A DNA stretch of 64,000 nucleotides from G965215045 sp965215045. Lineage in GTDB: Bacteria > Pseudomonadota > Gammaproteobacteria > JABABF01. Of this stretch, positions 45,158 to 53,507 are shown one piece after another. The notes under the pieces are model-generated. The model did no database searches and had not been told where the DNA came from. It was given only the letters and a program-made list of their open reading frames with translations. Position numbers and translations under genes: made by a program. Location: contig OZ244031.1 of the NCBI GenBank assembly GCA_965215045.1, positions 1-64,000 on the forward strand, in the 5' to 3' direction. Numbering within the stretch: position 1 is the first letter of the stretch; every line of letters starts with the position of its first letter.

Positions 45158-45188
45158 CAATTATTGATAATTGGCGCGATTCTGTCAA
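45158..45188 (-). promoter_or_regulatory. Strong sigma-70 promoter of rpoD with an overlapping dyad
   Basis: On the minus strand a perfect TTGACA (45183-45188) precedes AATAAT (45160-45165) with exactly 17 bases between. The perfect seven-base inverted repeat CAATTAT-N2-ATAATTG (45158-45173) covers the -10 box. The promoter starts directly after the dtd stop codon. The dyad is a candidate operator. Confidence 0.75.
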
Positions 45189-45190
45189 AT

Positions 45191-45631
45191 TCAAGTATTT
45201 TCCAGCAGGAAAGTCACCGGCCCCTCGTTGCTGAGATGCACGTGCATGGCGGCACCGAAACGACCGCTGGCAACCGCTGCCCCGGCCTCCTGCAGTACCT
45301 GAACAAAAAGCGCAAACAGGGGCTCGGCCTCTTGCGGCGGGGCGCAGGTCTGGAAACCGGGCCGGTTGCCCTGCCCCGTGTTGGCACCCAGCGTGAACTG
45401 CGGCACGACGAGCAATGCGCCACCGGTCTCCAGCACGCTGCGATTCATGCGTCCCCGCTCGTCGGCGAACAAGCGGAAATCCAGCACTTTTCGGGCCATC
45501 CGGCGCACGCTTTGCGGCTGGTCTTCCCGCAGCAGCGCGGCGAAGACCAGCACGCCCGCATCGATGGCACCCAGCGTCTCGCCGCCGGTTTCCACCCGGG
45601 CCCCGGAGACCCGTTGCAGCAGCACCCGCAT
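45191..45631 (-). CDS. dtd: D-aminoacyl-tRNA deacylase
   Basis: A 146-residue DTD that removes D-amino acids, and glycine from mischarged tRNA-Ala. The N-terminal MRVLLQRVSGARV, the PQFTLGANTGQGNRPGF active-site loop (usually SQFTL), and the late SNEGPVTFLLE with the Gly-cisPro motif are diagnostic. Its ATG shares one base with the stop of the upstream AGCS symporter gene. rpoD follows after 69 bases with its own promoter. Confidence 0.95.
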   Translation of the reverse strand: MRVLLQRVSGARVETGGETLGAIDAGVLVFAALLREDQPQSVRRMARKVLDFRLFADERGRMNRSVLETGGALLVVPQFTLGANTGQGNRPGFQTCAPPQEAEPLFALFVQVLQEAGAAVASGRFGAAMHVHLSNEGPVTFLLENT

Positions 45632-47214
45632 CAGTTCGGGATCGCGCGCGCGATCTCTCCCCGGTGCAGGCGTTCAAAATAACTCCGGGCTTCCCGGCGC
45701 ACTTCACCGCACAAGAGGAACAGGCCGATAAAATTCGGCAGCGACATGCACAGGATCATCATGTCGGAAAAGTCCAGCACCGAACCCAGGCTGACCGAGG
45801 AGCCGATGACAATGCAGCACAGGAACAGGAACTTGTACGACAGTTCCACGGCCGGGGAGCCGCCGTAACGCCCGAACAGAAAGTTCCAGGACTGCAGGCC
45901 GTGATAGGACCAGGTCAGCGCCGTGGAAAAGGCGAAACTGAACACGATCACCAACAGCACCCACTGGAACCAGGGCAGCACCGAACTGAAGGCGGCATTG
46001 GTCAGGGCGACGCCCGACAGCTCCTGCGGGTCCGTGGCGTAGCCGGTGAAAATCAGGATCAGGGCCGTCATGGTGCAGACCACCACGGTGTCGATAAAAG
46101 GCTCCAACAGGGCGACGGCACCCTCGGATGCCGGTTCATTGGTGCGCACCGCCGAATGCACGATCGCCGAAGAACCCAGCCCCGCCTCGTTGGAAAAGAC
46201 GGCCCGTTGGAAACCGATGATCAGCACGCCGACAAAACCGCCCTTGATGCTTTCCGGGCGGAAGGCGCCCTCTACGATCATCCACAATGCCGGCCCGAGA
46301 TTATGGATATTGGCACCGATGATCACCAGTGCCGCCAGCACGTAGACCCCGCACATGAAAGGCACCACCCGTTGCGTGACCTCGGCGATGGAACGCAGCC
46401 CGCCGATAATCACGATGCCGACGGGAAGCGCAAACGCCAGGCCGAAGAAAAAACCCTTGCCCTCCAGGAAAGCAAATTTCTCCAGGCTCAGGGCGTAGGT
46501 CTGGTTTGCCTGGAACATGTTGCCGCCACCCAGGGAACCGCCGACGCACATCAGGGCAAAGAACAGGGCCAGCAGCTTGCCGGTGCGACCGAACCCCCGC
46601 TGCTGCAGGGATTTTTGCAGGTAATGCATGGGCCCGCCGAACACCTTGCCGCGGGCGTCGAGCTCGCGGTACTTGACCCCCAGCGTACACTCCACGAACT
46701 TGGTGGACATGCCCAGGAAGCCGGCCACGATCATCCAGAAAGTCGCCCCGGGACCGCCCAGGGTGATGGCCACCGCCACGCCGGCGATGTTGCCCAGGCC
46801 CACGGTGCCTGCCAGGGCTGCCGACAGGGCCTGGAAGCGCGTCAGTTGCCCGTCGACGAAAGGGTTGTAAAAACGTCCGATGGTCAGTTCCACGCCATGG
46901 CGGAAAGCGCGCAGGTTGATAAAACGCAGGTACAGGGTGAAATACAAGGCACCGCCGGCGAGCCACAACACCACGAACGGCACCCGGAAGCCCAGCTCCA
47001 GGTTCAGGCCGTATTCGCCGAACGGGTCCCAGAACAGGAATTTCTCCAGGGTCCCCACCAGGGGCGCAAACAACTGGTCAATATACGCATCCAGGGAGAA
47101 ACCGGATGCGGGGGCAGCGTCGGGTTCCGCCCGGGCGTTCCGGGCGACGGTCGGCAGCAGTGCTGCCAACAGCAGCAGTCCGGGAATTTTTTTCAGCATC
47201 GGGCGGGCGGACAT
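45631..47214 (-). CDS. Alanine/glycine:cation (Na+) symporter, AGCS family
   Basis: A 527-residue inner-membrane symporter with about ten to eleven hydrophobic segments. Family blocks are GTVGLGNIAGVAVAITLGGPGA, FWMIVAGFLGMSTKFVE with GVKYRE, FGGPMHYL, GFQRAVFSNEAGLGSSAIVHSA, and a C-terminal WSYHGLQSWNFLFG. Members import alanine or glycine with sodium. An N-terminal signal-like helix precedes the core. The start lies two bases after the thiI stop and the end overlaps dtd by one base, so the three genes are probably co-transcribed. Confidence 0.92.
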   Translation of the reverse strand: MSARPMLKKIPGLLLLAALLPTVARNARAEPDAAPASGFSLDAYIDQLFAPLVGTLEKFLFWDPFGEYGLNLELGFRVPFVVLWLAGGALYFTLYLRFINLRAFRHGVELTIGRFYNPFVDGQLTRFQALSAALAGTVGLGNIAGVAVAITLGGPGATFWMIVAGFLGMSTKFVECTLGVKYRELDARGKVFGGPMHYLQKSLQQRGFGRTGKLLALFFALMCVGGSLGGGNMFQANQTYALSLEKFAFLEGKGFFFGLAFALPVGIVIIGGLRSIAEVTQRVVPFMCGVYVLAALVIIGANIHNLGPALWMIVEGAFRPESIKGGFVGVLIIGFQRAVFSNEAGLGSSAIVHSAVRTNEPASEGAVALLEPFIDTVVVCTMTALILIFTGYATDPQELSGVALTNAAFSSVLPWFQWVLLVIVFSFAFSTALTWSYHGLQSWNFLFGRYGGSPAVELSYKFLFLCCIVIGSSVSLGSVLDFSDMMILCMSLPNFIGLFLLCGEVRREARSYFERLHRGEIARAIPN

Positions 47215-47216
47215 CT

Positions 47217-48698
47217 TCAGCGCGGTGCGGGACGGTACACCTTGACGTTGGTGTGCCCCCGGGAGCGCAACTGTGCGGCGTGGATGCGGCTCACGATGCC
47301 CCGGTCGCAGTAAAGCAGGTACAAGGTATCTTCGGACAGGTCCGCAAAGCGCGCAGACAATTCATAAAAGGGGATCTCCAGTACCGGCACGCGCTTGCCG
47401 ATGCGCAGGGGATGCTGGTCGGTCTCCGCCGGGTGGCGCACGTCAATGATCGTGCTGCCGGCCAGCGGGGCACTCAAGATCTCGGCCTCCTCCTCCCGGG
47501 CCTCCTGCACCGCCCGTTCGGCGTGCAATTCACGCAGGGAATCCAGTGCCAGGCAGCGGCGTCGGCGCAGGGCATCGGCAAAAATTTCCGCATCACAGCG
47601 CGCCTCCTGGGCCAGCACCTGCTCCTCGCGCGAACGGGTCCTGGGCCGGATGGAGAGCACCCCGCAATGTTCCGGGACCCGGGCACACAAGGCCTCCACG
47701 CCCAGCTGCCGGCAGACCCGGATGATCTCCTCCTTGTTCACGGTCGCCAGCGGACGCAGCACCAGGCGTTCGGTCGCCCGGTCACACACCTCGAGATTGC
47801 CCAGGGTCTGGGAGGAAACCTGCGAGACGCTGTCGCCGGTCAGCAGTGTTCCGATCTGCATCTCCCCGGCGACCTGGCCCGCAGCACGCAACATGGCGCG
47901 CTTGAGCACCAGGCCCATGTACGGGGCGGCGACCTGGCGCAGGATCTCGGCGACCACCTCCTCAAAAGGCACGACAATAAATTGCAGCGGGGCGGGGGCG
48001 ACCAGGCGCTCCCACAGCAGCAGTGCGATTTCCTGCACCGCGGTCTCATGTGCGCTGCCGCCCAGGCGGAAAAAACAGAAATGCACCGGCATCCCCCTCT
48101 TGAGGGCAAAGTAACTCGCCACGGTCGAGTCAAAGCCCCCCGATGCCAGGGACAGCACCGGGTCCAGCGTCCCCAGGGGAAAACCGCACAGACCGGGCCA
48201 GGACTCGCGCACCACGAACAGGCGGCGACCGTCGATTTCCAGGTGCACCGTCCGCTCGGGCTGCTCCAGTTGCACCCGGGCACCCGGGCTGGCCCGCAAC
48301 AGCCCTTCCCCGACATGGCGTTCGACGTCGCCGGAACGGAAAGAATGCGTGCCCCGACGCCGGCAGCGCACCGCGAAACTGCGCCCGTCAAGTTGCCCGG
48401 AAAATACCGCCAGTGTTTTTTCCAGGATGTCTTCCATCCCGCCCAGGGTGTATTCCTCCACCTCGGCAAACCGGGCGATGCCCGGGGTGTGCAGCAGGAT
48501 TTCCACCAGGGCGTCCCGCCGCTGGCCGCCGGCATCCGCCCGCAACGTCAGCTTGTCCCAGCGTCGCTGCATGGCGAAGGGGAAACCCAGCGGCCGGAGA
48601 CGGCGCTCCAGGTTGTGCTGCAACTGGCGCATCATGCGCGAGCGCACCGGCTTGCTCTTCAAGCTCAGTTCGGAAAAATAACGAATGATGTATTGCAT
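47217..48698 (-). CDS. thiI: tRNA 4-thiouridine sulfurtransferase ThiI
   Basis: A 493-residue enzyme that places sulfur in tRNA 4-thiouridine and contributes to thiamine thiazole synthesis. A ferredoxin-like region and THUMP domain come first (about residues 1-165). The PP-loop is LSLASGGFDSTVAS near residue 180. The conserved catalytic cysteine is in PEHCGVLS near residue 335. A C-terminal rhodanese domain ends with the persulfide cysteine in LYCDRGIVSR. It therefore belongs to the long enteric-type ThiI. The ATG at 48698 matches the family start (MQYIIRYFSE); an in-frame ATG lies nine bases upstream. It is divergent from glnA. Confidence 0.94.
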   Translation of the reverse strand: MQYIIRYFSELSLKSKPVRSRMMRQLQHNLERRLRPLGFPFAMQRRWDKLTLRADAGGQRRDALVEILLHTPGIARFAEVEEYTLGGMEDILEKTLAVFSGQLDGRSFAVRCRRRGTHSFRSGDVERHVGEGLLRASPGARVQLEQPERTVHLEIDGRRLFVVRESWPGLCGFPLGTLDPVLSLASGGFDSTVASYFALKRGMPVHFCFFRLGGSAHETAVQEIALLLWERLVAPAPLQFIVVPFEEVVAEILRQVAAPYMGLVLKRAMLRAAGQVAGEMQIGTLLTGDSVSQVSSQTLGNLEVCDRATERLVLRPLATVNKEEIIRVCRQLGVEALCARVPEHCGVLSIRPRTRSREEQVLAQEARCDAEIFADALRRRRCLALDSLRELHAERAVQEAREEEAEILSAPLAGSTIIDVRHPAETDQHPLRIGKRVPVLEIPFYELSARFADLSEDTLYLLYCDRGIVSRIHAAQLRSRGHTNVKVYRPAPR

Positions 48699-48757
48699 CG
48701 AAACCATTGACTCGCCAGGTGCCCGGGGCGAGCCGGGTCGCATAGACCAGTATGCAT

Positions 48758-48763
48758 TATAAT
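48758..48763 (+). promoter_or_regulatory. -10 box upstream of glnA
   Basis: An exact TATAAT in a GCATTATAATTATGC context, 34 bases upstream of the glnA ATG and very like the purM -10 region. No -35 hexamer and no sigma-54 type GG-N10-GC pair were found in the short gap to thiI. Confidence 0.4.
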
Positions 48764-48797
48764 TATGCGGTTTTGCACCCCGCAGAGGACCTGAGCC

Positions 48798-50204
48798 ATG
48801 TCCAAACAAACTCTTGCACTGATCAAAGAAAATAACGCCCACTGGGTGGATTTGCGCTTTACCGACACCCGCGGCAAAGAGCAGCATGTCAGTATACCGG
48901 CTGCCATCGTCGACGCCGACTTTTTTCAAAAAGGCAAGATGTTTGACGGCTCCTCCATCGCCGGCTGGAAAGGCATCAACGAATCCGACATGATCCTGAT
49001 GCCCGATGATGAGAGTGCGGTGCTGGACCCTTTTACCGATCAACCGACCGTCAACCTGCGCTGCAACATCATCGAGCCCGCCAGCGGCCAGGCGTATAGC
49101 CGCTGCCCGCGCTCCCTGGCACTGCGCGCAGAAGAATATCTCAAGAGCACCGGGGTCGGCGACTGCGCGTACTTCGGCCCGGAGGCGGAATTTTTCATCT
49201 TCGATTCAGTGCGTTGGGGGGTGGAAATGCAAGGTGCTTTCTATGCCATTGAATCCGAGGAAGGCGCCTGGACTTCGGCCGAGAAGCTGGAGGAAGGCAA
49301 CATGGGGCATCGCCCGGGCGTCAAGGGCGGTTATTTCCCCGTGCCGCCTGTCGATTCCATGAGCGAACTGCGCGCCGCCATCTGCGATTCGATGAAACAG
49401 ATGGGACTGGTTATCGAGGTGCATCACCACGAAGTTGGAACCGCCGGCCAAGGGGAAATCGGCGCCCGCTTCAACACGCTGGTGCGCAAGGCCGACGAGC
49501 TGCAGATCTACAAGTACTGCGTGCACAACACCGCGCATGCCTACGGACAGACTGCCACCTTCATGCCCAAGCCGCTGGTCAACGATAACGGCAACGGCAT
49601 GCACTGTCACCAGTCGATCGCCAAGGAGGGACAAAACGTGTTCGCCGGCAACGAGTACAACGGGCTTTCTGAGGCCGCCCTGCATTACATCGGCGGCATC
49701 ATCAAGCACGCCCGGGCACTCAATGCCTTCACCAACTCCACCACCAATTCCTACAAGCGCCTGGTGCCGGGTTTCGAGGCCCCGGTGTTGCTCGCCTATT
49801 CCGCGCGCAACCGCTCCGCCGCCATTCGCGTGCCGTACGAACCCGCTCCCCAGGGCAAGCGCCTGGAAGTGCGGTTCCCGGATTCCAGCGGCAACCCGTA
49901 CCTGATGTTCGCCGCCATGCTCATGGCCGGCCTGGACGGTATCCGCAAGAAAATCCACCCCGGCGACCCGACCGAAAAAGATCTCTACGACCTGCCGCCC
50001 GAGGAGGCCACCAACATACCGACCGTGGCGGCCAGCCTGGAACAGGCGATCGACGCCCTGGAAGCCGATCGCGAATTCCTCCTGGAGGGCGATGTGTTCA
50101 GCGAGGATTTGCTCGAGGGATACATCGAGTTGAAGCGCGAAGAAATTGCGCGTCTCAACATGACGACCCACCCGGTCGAATTCGACATGTACTACAGCGT
50201 CTGA
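48798..50204 (+). CDS. glnA: Glutamine synthetase, type I
   Basis: A 468-residue dodecameric GS-I-beta that makes glutamine from glutamate, ammonia and ATP. Family blocks are the N-terminal WVDLRFTDTRGKEQH, the latch-like FDGSSIAGWKGINESDM, and the metal-site EAEFFIFD. Others are VEVHHHEVGTAGQGEIG, the NDNGNGMHCHQSI glutamate loop, and RNRSAAIRVPY. The adenylylation-site tyrosine is in KDLYDLPPEE near residue 398, so GlnE control is expected. The usual downstream ntrBC genes are absent; a frameshifted DUF4124 gene and an acetolactate synthase-like gene follow. Confidence 0.97.
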   Translation: MSKQTLALIKENNAHWVDLRFTDTRGKEQHVSIPAAIVDADFFQKGKMFDGSSIAGWKGINESDMILMPDDESAVLDPFTDQPTVNLRCNIIEPASGQAYSRCPRSLALRAEEYLKSTGVGDCAYFGPEAEFFIFDSVRWGVEMQGAFYAIESEEGAWTSAEKLEEGNMGHRPGVKGGYFPVPPVDSMSELRAAICDSMKQMGLVIEVHHHEVGTAGQGEIGARFNTLVRKADELQIYKYCVHNTAHAYGQTATFMPKPLVNDNGNGMHCHQSIAKEGQNVFAGNEYNGLSEAALHYIGGIIKHARALNAFTNSTTNSYKRLVPGFEAPVLLAYSARNRSAAIRVPYEPAPQGKRLEVRFPDSSGNPYLMFAAMLMAGLDGIRKKIHPGDPTEKDLYDLPPEEATNIPTVAASLEQAIDALEADREFLLEGDVFSEDLLEGYIELKREEIARLNMTTHPVEFDMYYSV

Positions 50205-50233
50205 AGAAACGCCCGGGAGAAGGAATTCCCGTC

Positions 50234-50729
50234 ATGCGCAACAACCGGGCCGAAGCGGCTTGCGCCCCGCCCCGGTACCCGGACAGGCCCGGGAGACTGC
50301 CCTGGGCCTGGGGCCTGTTGCTGCTCTTCTTCCCCGCTGCCATCGCCGAGCCGGTGCAGCGTTACCGGGATCCTGCCGGCGTCACACACTACTCTGACCG
50401 GCCGCTGAACCGTCCTCCCGGGGCCGTCCTGCAGGGCCCCTGTCCGGCCGACTACCGGCTGCAGATCACCGCGCCGCAAAACGAGACGGCACGCATCAGT
50501 CCCGCCGGACAACTGAAGATCCGCTATCGTCTGCAACCGGGGCTGTGCACCACACATCGTCTGCAAATCCTCGTCGATGGCAGCCAGGCGGGACATTCCG
50601 CCGCCGCCCGCAGGCGAACTGCTGCTTGAAAACCTGGGGCCCGGGGCGCACGATCTGCGGCTGCAGGTACTGGATGCGCGCGGCAAGACCTTGGCCCAAG
50701 GCGCAGCGCACCGGGTGTATTTGCTGTAA
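50234..50729 (+). pseudogene. DUF4124-domain secreted protein, frameshifted
   Basis: A signal peptide (WAWGLLLLFFPAAIA) leads into a DUF4124 core (VQRYRDPAGVTHYSDRP), a small envelope domain often encoded next to glnA in gammaproteobacteria. The starting frame stops early at about 50629. The other frame carries a convincing C-terminus (ELLLENLGPGAHDLRLQV to a TAA at 50727). One extra base near the GGG at 50590-50592 explains the break. Without it the product would be about 164 residues. Whether the break is real or a sequencing error cannot be decided here. Confidence 0.75.
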
Positions 50730-50786
50730 TTCCCGGACTGCGCTATATAACGGGAGAACTGCCGAACCGCACCGGGGAGACCGGCC

Positions 50787-52439
50787 ATGAAAGCATCCGA
50801 CCTGATGGTCCAGTGCCTGGAGGAAGAAGGCGTGGAATACATCTTCGGCGTTCCCGGGGAGGAAAACGCGGACTTCATGCTCTCCCTGGAGCGATCCAAG
50901 AAGATCCGTTTCATTCTCACCCGTCATGAGCAGGGTGCCGCGTTCATGGCCGAAGTCTGCGGCCGCCTGACCGGAACCCCGGCGGCCTGCCTGGGTACCC
51001 TGGGCCCGGGTGCCACCAACCTGATTACCGGCGTCGCAGACTCCAACATGGACCGCGCGCCGATGCTGGTGCTGACCGGCCAGGGTTCGGTGCGCCGCCT
51101 GCACAAGGAGTCTCACCAGATCATGGACGTGGTGCAGATGTTCAGCCCGGTGACCAAGTGGGCCGCCCAGGTGCTGCACCCCGACAATCTCCCGGAGATC
51201 ATTCGCAAGGCAGTGCGCCTGGCGCGCAGTGAAAAACCCGGTGCCGTGCACATCGAACTCCCCGAGGACGTCGCCGCAATGGAGACTTCCGTCCACCCCC
51301 TGCCGCCCTATCGTTTCCGCCGCCCGGGACCGCCGCCGGAACTCGTGGAGGAAGCCGTGGAGCTGATCGCCCGCGCCAAGCGCCCGATCATCCTGGCCGG
51401 CAACGGTTGCATCCGCACCCGGGCCAGCGAACAGCTGCGACACTTTTGTGAACAGACCGGGATCGGTGCCGTCTGCACCTTCATGGCCAAGGGCTGCGTT
51501 GACATGGACGCGGAATATTGTCTCTACACCATCGGCCTGGGTGCCCGGGACCGGGTCGCCTGCGCAATCGAAGCCGCCGACCTGGTCATTTCCCTGGGCT
51601 TCGACATCGTCGAATATCACCCGCAACTCTGGAATCCCGGGGCCGACAAGAAAATCCTGCACGCGGACTTTCTGCCCGCCGAGGTCGATGCGCATTACCA
51701 CCCGGAGACCGAACTGGTCGGCGACCTGGCCGACATGCTGCGCATGATGAATGAAAAGGTGCAGGCCCGGGGCGGCATGCGCTTCGAGCTGCCGCAACAG
51801 GCGGAACTGCGCCAGCAGATGGCGGCGGATTTTGCCGAGCACGCAGAAGACGACACCCAGGGATTGATCCGTCCGCAAAAAGTGTTGTGGGATGTGCGCC
51901 GGGTCCTGGCCCCCCGGGACATCCTGCTCTCCGATGTCGGTGCCCACAAGATGTGGATTGCGCGTCATTACCAGTGTCACGAACCCAACACCTGCCTGAT
52001 CCCCAACGGTTTCTGCTCGATGGGCTTTGCCCTGCCCGGGGCGATCGCCGCCTGCCTCGTGCACCCCGAACGCCGGATTCTCGCGATCTCCGGGGATGCG
52101 GGCTTTCTCATGAACGTCCAGGAGATGGAGACCGCCCGGCGCCTGGACAGCAACTTTACGGCCATGGTCTGGGAGGACAATGCCTACGGACTGATCGCCT
52201 GGAAGCAGGAGATGGAATTCGGCCGGCACACCGATCTCTCCTTCGGCAACCCCGACTGGCTGCAGTTGGCGGCGTCCTTTGGCTGGGAGGCCTGGCGGGT
52301 GGAAAACAGCCGACAGCTCGGCGACGTCCTGGAGCAATCCTTTGCAGTCCCGGGGCCTGCCCTGGTCGTTGTGCCGATCGACTACCGGGAAAACATGCGA
52401 CTCAGCCAGCGCCTGGGCGAAATCGTCTGCCCCATATAG
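50787..52439 (+). CDS. Acetolactate synthase large subunit-like ThDP enzyme
   Basis: A 550-residue thiamine-diphosphate enzyme of the acetolactate synthase (AlsS/IlvB-like) group. The catalytic glutamate is in LTRHEQGAAFMAE near residue 48. The N-terminal domain has EYIFGVPGEEN and GTLGPGATNLITGVADS. The ThDP-Mg site is GDAGFLMNVQEMETA with EDNAYG about 30 residues later. No regulatory small subunit gene is adjacent, which fits the single-subunit or catabolic branch. It may condense pyruvate to acetolactate, but related members use other 2-oxoacids. It follows the glnA-DUF4124 pair on the same strand after a 57-base gap. Confidence 0.85.
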   Translation: MKASDLMVQCLEEEGVEYIFGVPGEENADFMLSLERSKKIRFILTRHEQGAAFMAEVCGRLTGTPAACLGTLGPGATNLITGVADSNMDRAPMLVLTGQGSVRRLHKESHQIMDVVQMFSPVTKWAAQVLHPDNLPEIIRKAVRLARSEKPGAVHIELPEDVAAMETSVHPLPPYRFRRPGPPPELVEEAVELIARAKRPIILAGNGCIRTRASEQLRHFCEQTGIGAVCTFMAKGCVDMDAEYCLYTIGLGARDRVACAIEAADLVISLGFDIVEYHPQLWNPGADKKILHADFLPAEVDAHYHPETELVGDLADMLRMMNEKVQARGGMRFELPQQAELRQQMAADFAEHAEDDTQGLIRPQKVLWDVRRVLAPRDILLSDVGAHKMWIARHYQCHEPNTCLIPNGFCSMGFALPGAIAACLVHPERRILAISGDAGFLMNVQEMETARRLDSNFTAMVWEDNAYGLIAWKQEMEFGRHTDLSFGNPDWLQLAASFGWEAWRVENSRQLGDVLEQSFAVPGPALVVVPIDYRENMRLSQRLGEIVCPI

Positions 52440-52460
52440 CGGCTACAAACCCGCCGCCGG

Positions 52461-52489
52461 ACGGCAAATGTTCCCCACCGGGGTGCCGT
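52461..52489 (+). terminator. Two-tier hairpin after the acetolactate synthase-like gene
   Basis: ACGGCA (52461-52466) pairs with TGCCGT (52484-52489), and CCCC (52473-52476) with GGGG (52480-52483) inside it. It lies 21 bases after the stop. No U run follows, so it is a stable hairpin and not a textbook intrinsic terminator. Confidence 0.4.
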
Positions 52490-52536
52490 GCTAAGATTTA
52501 GGCACTGGCTAATTACCACACCATGAGAGAGAGGGG

Positions 52537-53355
52537 ATGGGGGCGAACCGCATTATCAACGCGGATTGTATTAAAGCCACGGCGCGCTTGCCCGCTAATT
52601 CCATCGACCTGGTGATGTTTTCCCCGCCCTATGATGGCATCAGGGATTACAAGAAAGGATGGATATTCGACTTCCCCGCCCTCGGCAAGAATCTTTACCG
52701 ACTCGTCAAAGACGGCGGCGTGTGTGCCGTGGTCATCAATGATGGCACGCAGGATTTCGCCAAGTCCCTGACCAGTTTCCGCCTGGTGCTGAACTGGTGC
52801 GATACGGCGGGATGGCGCTTGTTTGAAACCTGCATCTACCAAAGAGATGGCAACCCGGGTGCCTGGTGGAAGAGACGGTTTCGGGTTGACCATGAATATA
52901 TTTTCCTGTTCCTGAAAGGCAAAAAGCCCAAGACTTTTGACAAGGAGCCCCTGATGGTGCCCAGCAAACACGCCGGCAGGATTTACTCGGGTACCGACCG
53001 GCTCACCAGCGGCAAGTTCAAAAAAATTGATCCCAAGCCGGTCAAGCGCATGAAATGCCGGGGCACCGTCTGGAAATATCCCACCAGCAACACGGAGGGA
53101 AATCGCACCAAGCTGCAACACCCGGCCACCTACCCGGACTCACTGGCACAGGACATCATCCGATGCTTTTCCGAACCGGGAGACACGGTGTTGGACCCGA
53201 TGTGCGGCAGCGGCACCACCTGCGTCATGGCCATGAAAATGAAAAGACAATACATAGGGATTGACATCAACGAAGAATACTGTCAAATCGCCCGCAAAAG
53301 ACTGCGGCAGGAAGCACCCTCTGCGGAACTTTTACTCGTACAAAGCGGGCAGTGA
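52537..53355 (+). CDS. Site-specific DNA methyltransferase, beta class, probably N4-cytosine
   Basis: A 272-residue methyltransferase. Motif IV is SPPYDGIRDY near residue 29, and the S-adenosylmethionine motif I, DPMCGSGTTCVMA, lies near residue 222 followed by YIGIDIN. This IV-before-I order defines the beta class. The serine of SPPY favours N4-methylcytosine over N6-methyladenine. A FLFLKGKKPKTF segment resembles phage and plasmid methyltransferases. No restriction enzyme gene is recognisable next to it. The start follows a purine-rich GAGAGAGGGG. A 32-codon frame overlaps its stop. It may be an orphan regulator or a remnant of a mobile element. Confidence 0.88.
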   Translation: MGANRIINADCIKATARLPANSIDLVMFSPPYDGIRDYKKGWIFDFPALGKNLYRLVKDGGVCAVVINDGTQDFAKSLTSFRLVLNWCDTAGWRLFETCIYQRDGNPGAWWKRRFRVDHEYIFLFLKGKKPKTFDKEPLMVPSKHAGRIYSGTDRLTSGKFKKIDPKPVKRMKCRGTVWKYPTSNTEGNRTKLQHPATYPDSLAQDIIRCFSEPGDTVLDPMCGSGTTCVMAMKMKRQYIGIDINEEYCQIARKRLRQEAPSAELLLVQSGQ

Positions 53356-53450
53356 AAAGCCTGGATGACGATACAAAGAGAATTCTCGGCACACTGGAGG
53401 GGCTGCTGACTGCCCTAAAATCCGCATTGCCGGGAGCGGTAAAACATTGA
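53352..53450 (+). CDS. Possible 32-residue protein overlapping the methyltransferase stop
   Basis: A GTG start overlaps the methyltransferase TGA as GTGA, and the frame ends at 53450. The product (MKSLDDDTKRILGTLEGL at its start) would be one amphipathic helix with a basic end. Overlap of this kind is typical of translational coupling. The short length and lack of a recognised family keep confidence low. The promoter of the next gene overlaps its end. Confidence 0.35.
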   Translation: MKSLDDDTKRILGTLEGLLTALKSALPGAVKH

Positions 53451-53495
53451 CCGCTGTGTGCACTTGGGGTATGGTGAGAGAACAATCAACTCACC
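53447..53495 (+). promoter_or_regulatory. Promoter and dyad upstream of the glutamate synthase-like gene
   Basis: TTGACC (53447-53452) and TATGGT (53470-53475) are separated by exactly 17 bases. The perfect inverted repeat GGTGAG-N11-CTCACC (53473-53495) begins inside the -10 box and spans the expected start site, as an operator would. A GGGAG ribosome site follows the dyad, and the ATG is at 53508. Confidence 0.6.
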
Positions 53496-53507
53496 GGGAG
53501 TTGCGCC

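Noticed and set aside
48699..48797. Sigma-54 promoter for glnA
   Set aside because: No GG-N10-GC pair with the usual flanking bases was found in the short gap; only a TATAAT is visible.
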